DNA from: Terribacillus saccharophilus
GTDB taxonomy: Bacteria; Bacillota; Bacilli; Bacillales; Amphibacillaceae
NCBI RefSeq assembly: GCF_002272075.1
Contig: NZ_NPBJ01000016.1
Span: 62,001 to 126,000, forward strand
DNA length: 64,000 bases
Direction of reading: 5' to 3'
The notes below the pieces were generated by a model. The model did no database searches, was not told the origin of the DNA, and saw only the letters and a list, made by a program, of their open reading frames with translations. Positions within the stretch are counted from its first letter, which is position 1, and the number at the start of each line of letters is the position of its first letter. Shown one piece after another: positions 15,789 to 23,792 of this stretch. The position numbers and the translations under genes were made by a program.

Positions 15789-16104
15789 AATTATCCCTCC
15801 ATACTCTGTCTTTCAAATACTTTATATAAATGAATTATTCAATTGTATGAATTATGATGGAATGCTACAAGAGACAAAGGATCGAGTACTGACGCCTAGG
15901 TTTTTTTCCATTAATTTCTTTATAACACCTTATGATTCTCCCCCATAACTAAGAAATGTCCCCTCTAAAAATGAGCTAGGATACAGTAGAATCTAAGTAT
16001 GTAAGCGTTAACAATAAATGTGCTACAGTCGGAGTTGTCTCCCCTCGTGCACGGAAAGGAGTGCCTTACAGTATTATCATCAACCACTATAAAGGAGGAA
16101 TCGT
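15789..16104. other. Divergent intergenic region before the rhamnosidase gene
   Basis: No gene is supported here. The left part is AT rich with repeated TGAATTAT words (about 15830-15855), probably the promoter area of the M20D gene. The right part contains a perfect cre sequence and the SD AAGGAGG of the GH78 gene. A clear -35/-10 pair for the rhamnosidase gene was not found. Confidence 0.5.
16000..16013 (+). promoter_or_regulatory. Cre site (CcpA) before the rhamnosidase gene
   Basis: TGTAAGCGTTAACA agrees with every fixed position of the cre consensus TGWNANCGNTNWCA. It lies about 90 bp before the GH78 start codon, where CcpA would repress in the presence of glucose. Confidence 0.75.
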
Positions 16105-19100
16105 ATGCAGACCCGGGTTTATCGTCGTGTTGTGTTGGTTACCTCACTGCTCCTAGTCCTAACCTCGTTTCTACCCTTTGTTTCCAGTCCTGTAGATGCC
16201 AAGAAACAGAAAGTCGAAGTTATTAATCTTTTAACAGATTTCAGTTCAACACCGCTTGGTTTGGACAATCCAAACCCTACCTTCAGCTGGCAAATGAAAG
16301 CTGATCATCAAGGGGCAAAACAAAAAGCCTATCAGATTGTAGTGAAGGATCCAGAAGGAAAAACGTTTTGGAATACAAAGAAACAGCATTCTGATAAGTC
16401 TGTCGCCCTCCAATATGATGGAAAAGAACTAAAACCTGCTACTCGTTATGAATGGTCAGTGTCCGTGTGGAACGAAAACGGTAAGAAGTCAACAGCAGAC
16501 AGCTGGTTTGAAACAGGACTATTGAATACAGATATTTCTGCTTGGGACGGCGCTGAATGGATCGGTACCGAAGCAGAAGATATGGTGCTCCAAGCGCACT
16601 ATTTCAATGTGTATAAAGTACATTACAGCTTACAGCTGGATAAGAAGACAAATACTGAAAAAGCCAGCTTCATCCTCGGTGCCAATGATCCGAGACTGAT
16701 GGATAAAAATAAAAATATGTACAATCTCGAAAATGATGTGAATGATAGCTATGTAGAATTCGAGCTGGATGTTTCAGATGTAAAGAAAAATTCCGGAAAT
16801 GCTAAGCTGCTCATATACCGTGCAGGTTATGAACCAAAAGATGATCCAGATAAAGCCATTACAGAACTCGTCATCTCTCGGGATATAATTAATCAAACAA
16901 ATAAGTATCAAAACCACGACATATCCATTTGGGGAAATTCAGGTGTCTTCCATCTATTCATAGATGGGGAAAACAGAATCACTCCTGCGAATGGCTTTAA
17001 TGTGAACCCTGTCGGCTCAGGCGGTAATTATATCGCTTTTCCTATGCTGTCTGAAATTGGATTTTCAGTTGATAAAAAGCAGCAGGCAAGTTTCACTAAT
17101 CTGAGCGTAACGAACTACCGCAAACCATCCAATATTCTCTTTGAAGAAAATACAGAAGCGAAGAATTATAAAGGTATCTTTGCCAAATCAAAAGGAGTAA
17201 CTGTTAAATCTGGTGCATACAACGTTTCTGGCGGCAGCAAAGGCGTCTTTGCTGTTGCAGACCCTAGTGAGCATTCTACTCCGCTGCTAAGAACCGAATT
17301 CAAAACAGATAAAAAGAAAATCCAAGATGCCAGACTATATGCAACAGCTCGTGGAATATATGAACTCTATCTGAACGGAGAACGCGTCGGGGAAGATTAC
17401 TTCAATCCAGGTCTAACTCAATACAACAAGACACAAATGTACCAAACTTATGATGTGACAGATCAGCTTAAGTCTGGTAAAGACAATGCGTTCGGAGCCA
17501 TGCTGGGAGAGGGATGGTGGAGCGGCGCGAGCACCTTCACGACGGATAACTGGAACTATTTCGGCGATCGTAATTCCCTTTTGGCAAAGCTCGTCATCAC
17601 CTATGAAGACGGTACGACCGACACTATCACGACGAACCCTGACTGGGAGTACACGACAGACGGTCCGCTAGTTTACGGCAGCTTCTTTCAAGGTGAAGTG
17701 TATGATGCAAATAAGGAAATGAAGAATTGGAGTAAGGCAAGCTTCAAGCCTAAGGATTGGAAACAGGCTGTCGAAGTGCCGTTAGATGAAACGACAACCG
17801 CAGGAAATCTGGATTACAGTGATATGCAGATTACAGGTCAAGTCGGAGAAAACGCTCAGATTGTCGAGACATTGACAGCAAAAAGCATGGAAGAAGTTCG
17901 GCCAGGCGTGTATGTCTATGATATGGGGCAAAACATGGTTGGGGTGCCGCAAGTCAAGCTGAAGAAACAGAACGCTGATGAAGAGATCACCCTTCGCTAT
18001 GCTGAAATGCTTTATCCAGACAATGAAGACTCTGGTGAGAATACTGGTATGCTCATGCAGGAAAATCTGCGTGCTGCTTTGGTTCAAGATACGTATGTAA
18101 CGAAAAAAGGTAATCAGACGATACAGCCTCGTTTCACTTTTCATGGTTATCGCTATATCGAGATTACCGGTGTAGAAAAAGCACCTGCTCTCAAGGATGT
18201 GAAAGGATTGGTGATCAGCTCCATTCATGATATTGATTCGAGCTACGAGACCTCCAATTCAACTGTAAATAAGCTATGGGAAAACATTACATGGAGCATG
18301 CGAGGTAACTTCCTCTCTATCCCGACTGACACTCCGGCTCGTAATGAACGAATGGGTTGGAATGGCGATATTTCCGTCTTCTCGGAAACTGCCACCTATA
18401 TGGATAACGTGAACCAGTTCCTGCGCAGACATAATCTAGCTAACCGTGATCTGCAGCGTGCTGACGGACGCTATTCAGACGTTACGCCAATTGGACCTGG
18501 CTTTGGCGGTATCCTGTGGGGAAGCGCCGGACTAACTGTACCATGGCATGCTTACCAGCAATATGGAGACGAAACTGTCCTCCAGGAACACTATGCTAGC
18601 ATGAAGCAATATGTCGATTACTTGGATACAAAAGTGAATTCTACAACAGGACTGATAAATGAAGGACCTTTAGGAGACTGGCTGAGCCCTGAAAACAGTA
18701 AGACAGAAAATGTTTTCCTATGGGCAGCGTATCATGTGTATGATTTGGAACTCATGGCCAAGACAGCAGAGATTCTCGGTAATGATGACGATGCAGCATA
18801 TTACTGGAAACGTTATGAAGAACGTAAGCAATTCTTCAATGAAAAGTTCATCGATCCGGAAACGAAAAAAACATTGAAATCCGATGGTACTGTTTCTGAT
18901 AGTCAAGCTTCTTATAGCGTACCTTTGGCTCTTAACGTATTAAATGAAACCAATGCAGCTGCTGCAGCTGATCATCTAGTAGCTGCGGTTCAGAGGAAGA
19001 ATACGGATGACTTAGGTAAGGAGCGTCCAGAGTACTCTCTAATGACAGGATTCATTGGAACAGCAGCAATCAGCCAAGCACTTTCTGACCATGGTCACGA

Positions 19101-19641
19101 TGACATCGCTTATCGCCTGCTCCAGCAGACCTCCTATCCATCCTGGTTGTATTCGGTGGAGAATGGTGCAACAACAATTTGGGAGCGCCTTAACTCATAT
19201 ACAGAAGAAGACGGTTTTGGCGGCAATAACAGCATGAATTCCTTCAACCACTATTCGTTCGGTGCCGTTGGAGCATGGATGTATAAAGAATCATTAGGAA
19301 TCAAACGAGATCCAGATCACCCAGGCTTCAAGCACTTCCTGCTCGAGCCGACGCCGGATCCGGATCAGGTAATGACATGGGCAAAGGGACATGTCAATTC
19401 CATGTATGGCCGTATTGAAAGCAGCTGGAAAGTGGAAGATCAAACCTTCAGTTACGAGGCTGTCATTCCATCTAATACGACAGCAACAATTACAATCCCA
19501 GCAAAAGATACGAAATCGGTTCGAATTAATGGAAAACCTATTCATAAAGCAGCTGGCGTCACCTTCAAAGAACATAAAAACGGAGAGATTTCCTTCGAAG
19601 CAGAATCAGGCAGCTATACATTCGAATCCATTTTGCCATAA
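16105..19641 (+). CDS. Secreted GH78 alpha-L-rhamnosidase
   Basis: A 1178-residue exported enzyme that releases terminal alpha-L-rhamnose, here probably from rhamnogalacturonan or plant glycosides. Residues 1-32 form a signal peptide ending near PVDAKK. A fibronectin-like/Bac_rhamnosid N-domain follows (about 40-140). An inserted jelly-roll region (about 150-345) fits a carbohydrate-binding insert. The Bac_rhamnosid domain and then the (alpha/alpha)6 catalytic barrel follow. DTPARNERMGWNGD (about 742-755) holds the general acid Glu, and TIWERL (near 1027) the second Glu. A beta-sandwich C-domain closes the protein. Most Bacillus GH78 enzymes are intracellular, so secretion is notable. A cre site lies upstream, SD AAGGAGG. 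Confidence 0.92.
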   Translation: MQTRVYRRVVLVTSLLLVLTSFLPFVSSPVDAKKQKVEVINLLTDFSSTPLGLDNPNPTFSWQMKADHQGAKQKAYQIVVKDPEGKTFWNTKKQHSDKSVALQYDGKELKPATRYEWSVSVWNENGKKSTADSWFETGLLNTDISAWDGAEWIGTEAEDMVLQAHYFNVYKVHYSLQLDKKTNTEKASFILGANDPRLMDKNKNMYNLENDVNDSYVEFELDVSDVKKNSGNAKLLIYRAGYEPKDDPDKAITELVISRDIINQTNKYQNHDISIWGNSGVFHLFIDGENRITPANGFNVNPVGSGGNYIAFPMLSEIGFSVDKKQQASFTNLSVTNYRKPSNILFEENTEAKNYKGIFAKSKGVTVKSGAYNVSGGSKGVFAVADPSEHSTPLLRTEFKTDKKKIQDARLYATARGIYELYLNGERVGEDYFNPGLTQYNKTQMYQTYDVTDQLKSGKDNAFGAMLGEGWWSGASTFTTDNWNYFGDRNSLLAKLVITYEDGTTDTITTNPDWEYTTDGPLVYGSFFQGEVYDANKEMKNWSKASFKPKDWKQAVEVPLDETTTAGNLDYSDMQITGQVGENAQIVETLTAKSMEEVRPGVYVYDMGQNMVGVPQVKLKKQNADEEITLRYAEMLYPDNEDSGENTGMLMQENLRAALVQDTYVTKKGNQTIQPRFTFHGYRYIEITGVEKAPALKDVKGLVISSIHDIDSSYETSNSTVNKLWENITWSMRGNFLSIPTDTPARNERMGWNGDISVFSETATYMDNVNQFLRRHNLANRDLQRADGRYSDVTPIGPGFGGILWGSAGLTVPWHAYQQYGDETVLQEHYASMKQYVDYLDTKVNSTTGLINEGPLGDWLSPENSKTENVFLWAAYHVYDLELMAKTAEILGNDDDAAYYWKRYEERKQFFNEKFIDPETKKTLKSDGTVSDSQASYSVPLALNVLNETNAAAAADHLVAAVQRKNTDDLGKERPEYSLMTGFIGTAAISQALSDHGHDDIAYRLLQQTSYPSWLYSVENGATTIWERLNSYTEEDGFGGNNSMNSFNHYSFGAVGAWMYKESLGIKRDPDHPGFKHFLLEPTPDPDQVMTWAKGHVNSMYGRIESSWKVEDQTFSYEAVIPSNTTATITIPAKDTKSVRINGKPIHKAAGVTFKEHKNGEISFEAESGSYTFESILP

Positions 19642-19647
19642 CTACCG

Positions 19648-19678
19648 GAGGGCCCCCGACTGGGAGCCTTCTTTTTTA
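19648..19678 (+). terminator. Intrinsic terminator of the rhamnosidase gene
   Basis: A GC-rich stem, GAGGGC.CCC and GGG.GCCTTC with one mismatch, is followed by TTTTTT, starting 7 nt after the stop codon. Confidence 0.8.
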
Positions 19679-20752
19679 TGCTATCGTCTTAGCTGATGTA
19701 CGAATGCGAGCAGCGAGCATTCTCGTCCACTCACGCTCTAATACTCCGAATCCATTCAATTTTTCATAAGGAGCAAAAGCTTCTTTGCTATACATCAATG
19801 CTTTGTCTCCATCCTGCCTGGACCAAGCCACCATCGCTTGCATCCGACTATAAGTGCCATCACTTAAACTTGAGACCCCTGCCGCATATTCGCTTAGTTT
19901 CTGATTATCCAATGTGCCGCATAAGGCATCTGCCAGCATGCGCCATTCCAGGAATGGACCATAATAAATAGCAGACTTCTTATCTGGTTTTATCCGGAAA
20001 TGATTGATTTGCCGATCAATTGCCGGCATAATTCCATCCCTATCCGCTTCCACGTAAAAGACAAACATTGCTTCAATAAATACTTCCTTTACATCAGTTG
20101 CTCTATCCATTTTCTCCTGACATGCTTTGTACATACTGGACGACCACTGTAAAGGACGCTTCGCTCCGTACATTTCGCCAGTTAAAAGAGCAGACTGAAT
20201 CTTACTTTTTGCTTCATTGGTACGTTTAATCAAATGAAAGAAAGCAGTTCCGTCAGTCTGAAATTGTCCATTTGGCAGCGGCAGGATCGTAGCAAACAGG
20301 ATCACTCCATGAAACATACTGCATATGGCGAAAAATTCTATTCCACTCGTGTACCAGACTGCCAGCATCAGCAACCCTAAAGCAAGGCTTGTGAGAGGCC
20401 CGCTCATCGTCATGACAGCTAAATCCTTCCGAAGCCTGTCTTCGGACCTTCCTTCTGCAGGATGCATCAAGGCAACTCCGCCGATGAGTCCCCAGTTGCG
20501 GTTTTCTCTTATTCTAATCCCTTTTCTCCCCTTCTCGATATGAAAAGGACCAGCTACAAAATAACCAAATTGCATTCCCATGACTTTGCCGCCAATGACA
20601 TGGCCTGCCTCATGCAGTGTGATTGCCAGCAGACCTGCCACACCGAATATGGAAAATAAACTGACTATCGGTTGCAAATTGGGCAGTAAGAAATAGACAC
20701 CCACCAGAAAAAGCACTAGTATCGCGAATCCGAATAAAGGTCTTCTTTGCAT
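19676..20752 (-). CDS. M50-type intramembrane metalloprotease-like protein
   Basis: A 358-residue membrane protein. Hydrophobic segments lie at about 7-25, 30-55, 110-130 and 135-160. HEAGH (about 47-51) on the second membrane stretch is the zinc site of site-2-type M50 peptidases. PLPNGQFQTDG (about 166-176) resembles their NPxxDG third-ligand motif. The C-terminal half (about 180-350) is soluble, helical and repeat-like. Start at 20752 overlaps the DUF2812 stop codon by one base (TAATG) with GGGAGAGG as SD, so translation is coupled. It is the last gene of a PadR-DUF2812-M50 operon. Substrate unknown. A sigma or anti-sigma gene is not adjacent. Confidence 0.82.
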   Translation of the reverse strand: MQRRPLFGFAILVLFLVGVYFLLPNLQPIVSLFSIFGVAGLLAITLHEAGHVIGGKVMGMQFGYFVAGPFHIEKGRKGIRIRENRNWGLIGGVALMHPAEGRSEDRLRKDLAVMTMSGPLTSLALGLLMLAVWYTSGIEFFAICSMFHGVILFATILPLPNGQFQTDGTAFFHLIKRTNEAKSKIQSALLTGEMYGAKRPLQWSSSMYKACQEKMDRATDVKEVFIEAMFVFYVEADRDGIMPAIDRQINHFRIKPDKKSAIYYGPFLEWRMLADALCGTLDNQKLSEYAAGVSSLSDGTYSRMQAMVAWSRQDGDKALMYSKEAFAPYEKLNGFGVLEREWTRMLAARIRTSAKTIA

Positions 20753-21282
20753 TAGTCCTCTCCCTTTCGTATCAGCTTGAGCGAACGATAATAAAATGTT
20801 GCTGTCATCCAAATACTCAAGACAGCAAGAATGAATAACAGTAAACAAACAATCGCTGCAATCCAGCTATCTGTCACGTAGTAAATCCAAAAGCTGATTA
20901 AAGTCAGAACAGTACTCACTAAAGCTAGCTTCGGTATAAAGGAAGCTGAACGCTTCAGTTTATCCTGCTTCGTATCTACATCCGTATAGATCGGAGCTGC
21001 ATCGATAGGAGCCTCAAATATATACATCCCATAAGAACCACACACAAATGTCCAGCCGGCATGCTCGAACATATCCAAATACTCTTGTTCCTCTGCTTCA
21101 TCTATCGTGCGGTAATCGATCATGTATTGCACCTGCTTCGGCTCTCCCCGCACAAGCCTGTAACCCATAAACGCAAAATCCTGCAGATGCCAACCCTTGG
21201 CTGCCTGCTTGGCAAGCTTTTGCATATCCTTTTTTTCGGAAAAAGCCAGTCCGCCTGAAGACATATACTTCTTGTGTCTCAT
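20752..21282 (-). CDS. DUF2812 membrane protein
   Basis: A 176-residue protein with the DUF2812 layout. A soluble N-terminal domain (KYMSSGGLAFSEKKDMQKLAKQAAKGWHL, then QYMIDYRTID and EYLDMFEHAGW) reaches about residue 100. Two transmembrane helices follow (about 118-140 and 145-165), with a short basic tail. DUF2812 genes are very often found behind PadR regulators, as here, with an ATGA overlap (start 21282, PadR stop 21279). Its function is unknown. Joint operon with an M50 protease suggests a membrane sensing or processing unit. Confidence 0.85.
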   Translation of the reverse strand: MRHKKYMSSGGLAFSEKKDMQKLAKQAAKGWHLQDFAFMGYRLVRGEPKQVQYMIDYRTIDEAEEQEYLDMFEHAGWTFVCGSYGMYIFEAPIDAAPIYTDVDTKQDKLKRSASFIPKLALVSTVLTLISFWIYYVTDSWIAAIVCLLLFILAVLSIWMTATFYYRSLKLIRKGED

Positions 21283-21614
21283 TGTCCCTTCCTCCCCCTC
21301 GTCTGTAATACAATTGTCGCAAGATCGACCATTCTGCTCCGTCTTTCGACTTCCTCTTCCAGTTTGGAAATGCCATAGTTAGTTGCAACATAGGTTTTCC
21401 GCCGTGGCTCGCTGTCAGGTTCAGCTTCTATTAAGCCAGAATCCAGCAATTTTTTAATAATGGTATACAGCGTTGCGGGTCCTATCTTAAATGTCCCTTC
21501 CGTTTCTTCTTCAACATATTGCATAATGGCATACCCATGTCTCGGTTCAACTAATGCGACAAGAATATAAAAAACCGGATCCGTCAGTTCATCCAGCGAT
21601 TTTCCTTTTGCCAT
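21279..21614 (-). CDS. PadR-family transcriptional regulator
   Basis: A 111-residue winged-helix repressor. LTDPVFYILVALVEPRHGYAIMQYVEEETEGTFKIGPATLYTIIKKLLDSGLIE (about 10-63) is the PadR HTH with the GPATLYTIIKKL recognition helix. The wing RRKTYVATNYG follows, and a short C-terminal dimer helix LEEEVERR. Such proteins repress their own operon until a ligand binds. An inverted repeat overlapping the predicted promoter is the likely operator. First gene of the operon with DUF2812 and the M50-like protease. Confidence 0.9.
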   Translation of the reverse strand: MAKGKSLDELTDPVFYILVALVEPRHGYAIMQYVEEETEGTFKIGPATLYTIIKKLLDSGLIEAEPDSEPRRKTYVATNYGISKLEEEVERRSRMVDLATIVLQTRGRKGQ

Positions 21615-21627
21615 AGTCGTTCTCCTT

Positions 21628-21687
21628 TATATCCATATTTGATATATCACTTATGGATATAGTATTGTACATGGAAGCATGTGGCAA
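21628..21687 (-). promoter_or_regulatory. Promoter and operator dyad of the PadR operon
   Basis: On the minus strand TTGCCA (21687-21682), a 17 bp spacer and TACTAT (21664-21659) form a sigma-A promoter. Directly over the start point lies a perfect 10 bp inverted repeat, TATATCCATA and TATGGATATA, with a 14 bp spacer (21628-21661). Its place fits autorepression by the PadR protein. Confidence 0.65.
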
Positions 21688-21714
21688 TAGGTATAGATTT
21701 TTTTTATAGAAAAA

Positions 21715-21740
21715 AAAGCAGAGCATATCTGCTCTGCTTT
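21715..21740 (-). terminator. Intrinsic terminator of the pseudouridine synthase gene
   Basis: An 11 bp perfect stem, AAAGCAGAGCA and its complement with a TATC loop, is followed by eight T residues on the minus strand. It separates the gene from the PadR promoter. Confidence 0.92.
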
Positions 21741-21745
21741 ACAAG

Positions 21746-22648
21746 TTATCTTGATTTAGATGTAAATAGCTTCGGAATATCCGATACAAACCTTAGTGGC
21801 ATGCCATTGACAGGATGTTTGAAGTTCAGCTTGCGTGCATGCAGGCAAAGGCGTTTGATGGAACGATCTTCCGCTCCGTACTTTTTGTCCCCTGCAATCG
21901 GATGCCCGATGTCTTGCATGTGGACACGAATTTGGTTTTTTCGTCCTGTTTCCAAGCTGATTTCCATTAACGTAAAGTCCTTGTTCCCTTGAAGTACTTG
22001 GTAGTGCGTCACTGCCTTCAATCCGTCGTTCTCGTACTTACTGGAATACATCTTATGTGTACTGGTTTCCTTCAGCCAGGAGGTAATGGTTCCTTCTGAT
22101 TTTGAAACATCGCCTTCAACGAGCGCAACATAAGCTCGTTCCTTCGTTGTTTGCCATGATTCCTGCATTATCTTTTTAATTTTCTCTGATCTAGCGAACA
22201 CCATCACACCGGATGTATCGCGGTCAAGACGGTGGACGACAAATATCTTATTATCACTATGTTGCGCTTTTACATAATCAGATAGCTGTCTGTAAGCTGT
22301 ATTCTCTTTTTCATTATTGGAAGCGATTGACAACAGTCCAGAAGCTTTCTCGATAACAATGAGGGTATCATCTTCATACATGATTGTAATGCCCTGCAGC
22401 GGTGCTGCTTCTGTTACCATATCTGTTCGGATGGTAACTTCCTGACCTGGTTGCAGTTTGTCATTAAATTGCGTGGAAACACGCCCATTAATAGAAACCT
22501 GACCACGGGCCAAGATAGATTTCACTGAATTACGGCTTTTGCCTACAACCTCCAACAGGAAAGGTAATAGTTCTGCTTCTTCTGTAACGTTATATACTTT
22601 CGGCTTCGCAGGCTGGAACCCACGAGAGCGTGGACGTTTATTTTTCAT
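21746..22648 (-). CDS. RluA-family 23S rRNA pseudouridine synthase
   Basis: A 300-residue RNA-modifying enzyme that converts uridines to pseudouridine. It has a basic N-terminal tail, then an S4 RNA-binding domain (about 25-80, with SRNSVKSILARGQVSING). The RluA catalytic domain follows (about 88-290). HRLDRDTSG near 139-147 carries the catalytic Asp, and GRKNQIRVHMQDIGHPIAGDKKYG (about 238-261) is the second signature. The target site in rRNA cannot be told. Monocistronic with its own terminator. Confidence 0.9.
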   Translation of the reverse strand: MKNKRPRSRGFQPAKPKVYNVTEEAELLPFLLEVVGKSRNSVKSILARGQVSINGRVSTQFNDKLQPGQEVTIRTDMVTEAAPLQGITIMYEDDTLIVIEKASGLLSIASNNEKENTAYRQLSDYVKAQHSDNKIFVVHRLDRDTSGVMVFARSEKIKKIMQESWQTTKERAYVALVEGDVSKSEGTITSWLKETSTHKMYSSKYENDGLKAVTHYQVLQGNKDFTLMEISLETGRKNQIRVHMQDIGHPIAGDKKYGAEDRSIKRLCLHARKLNFKHPVNGMPLRFVSDIPKLFTSKSR

Positions 22649-22827
22649 AATTAAATCCTTTCTATGCCATTCGTTATGGCGTCATTGGTGCATCCTTTCA
22701 TCTTAATTGTTCTCGATTGGAAATACAAGCACTGCTCTTGAAGATAAAGGAATTTTATACAGTTTCCTATACATTTTGCCCAAAAAAATATAATATGAAC
22801 AGTATAGAACAGCAGGAGTGAAGGATA

Positions 22828-23778
22828 ATGAACATTGACGGATTGGAGTCGTTTCTTTCAGTTGTCTCCAATAAAAGTATATCCAAAGCATCAAAAGCCT
22901 TACATATTACACAGCCTACATTGAGTACACGAATTCGAAAACTGGAGGAAGAACTTGACTTCGTCTTATTGAAACGGAGCTGGGACGGAATCGAACTGAC
23001 CGAAGAAGGTTATTTTTTCCTTCCCTATGCGATTGAGCTTCTCGGGGAACTGCAGGATGCATCGTTTGCACTTACTGGTGATAATAAAATAAGCTATCAG
23101 TTGCTGAGCAGTATTACAGCAGGCAAAGATGAATTGCGGATTGGAATCAACATTTGGCTTGCACCGGTATTCAACCACATTATCATCCCCTACATGCAGG
23201 AACACTTTCCGCACATTCCATTCAAGTTCATTACAAGACCGACTAATGTCTTGAAGAAGCTTTTGGAATATGGCAGCATCCAGTTTTCCATCCATTATGA
23301 AAACAAAGCAAAGACTCCGTTTCTCTGTGAGCCGCTGCTCCAGGACGAGTTAGTTTTCCTTTGTCATAAGGATGATGTTACAATTTTGGACGGCAAGCTC
23401 GCAAATTCAGTCAAACTCGATAAGAAATTGATTGTCTTCGAGCACGCAGCATTGACGAATAATTTGGATAAGATCAGCTCTCTTTTAAGGTTGGTACAGG
23501 CCAAAGATTATCAAATGGTCGATGATGTTCAGAACATGCTTGCTTTCGTGGAAGGCGGTCATGGATTTACAGTACTGCCGCGGTCAATTTTGTATCATAT
23601 AAGTGAGCAGAGAATGTCCAATATCGTTATTCTGCCGATTGACGATTTGAATTATAGGGCTTCAGTAGCTCTTGAATACCGGGAAAATCCCCGATTCCAA
23701 GAGCCAATCAGCGGATTGACAGAAGAATTGAAACGATTCGTCCAGGTTATGTATAAGGAAAAAGAGCTAAGCGAATGA
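22828..23778 (+). CDS. LysR-family transcriptional regulator
   Basis: A 316-residue regulator with an N-terminal winged HTH (LESFLSVVSNKSISKASKALHITQPTLSTRIRKLEEEL, about 5-42) and a periplasmic-binding-like effector domain (about 100-300, FVEGGHGFTVLPRSIL near 239). It is probably a tetrameric activator responding to a small metabolite. No divergent partner gene lies directly beside it. The nearest diverging gene is a pseudouridine synthase, so the target is unknown. TATAAT at 22789-22794 is a likely -10. SD AGGAGTGAAGG. Confidence 0.9.
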   Translation: MNIDGLESFLSVVSNKSISKASKALHITQPTLSTRIRKLEEELDFVLLKRSWDGIELTEEGYFFLPYAIELLGELQDASFALTGDNKISYQLLSSITAGKDELRIGINIWLAPVFNHIIIPYMQEHFPHIPFKFITRPTNVLKKLLEYGSIQFSIHYENKAKTPFLCEPLLQDELVFLCHKDDVTILDGKLANSVKLDKKLIVFEHAALTNNLDKISSLLRLVQAKDYQMVDDVQNMLAFVEGGHGFTVLPRSILYHISEQRMSNIVILPIDDLNYRASVALEYRENPRFQEPISGLTEELKRFVQVMYKEKELSE

Positions 23779-23792
23779 TTCGCTTAGCTCTT
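23762..23792. terminator. Bidirectional terminator holding both stop codons
   Basis: A 14 bp perfect stem, AAGAGCTAAGCGAA and its complement, has a loop of only TGA. The LysR stop codon is the loop itself (23776-23778), and the stop codon of the convergent diguanylate cyclase (23767-23769) is inside the stem. T-rich tails follow on both sides. Confidence 0.88.
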
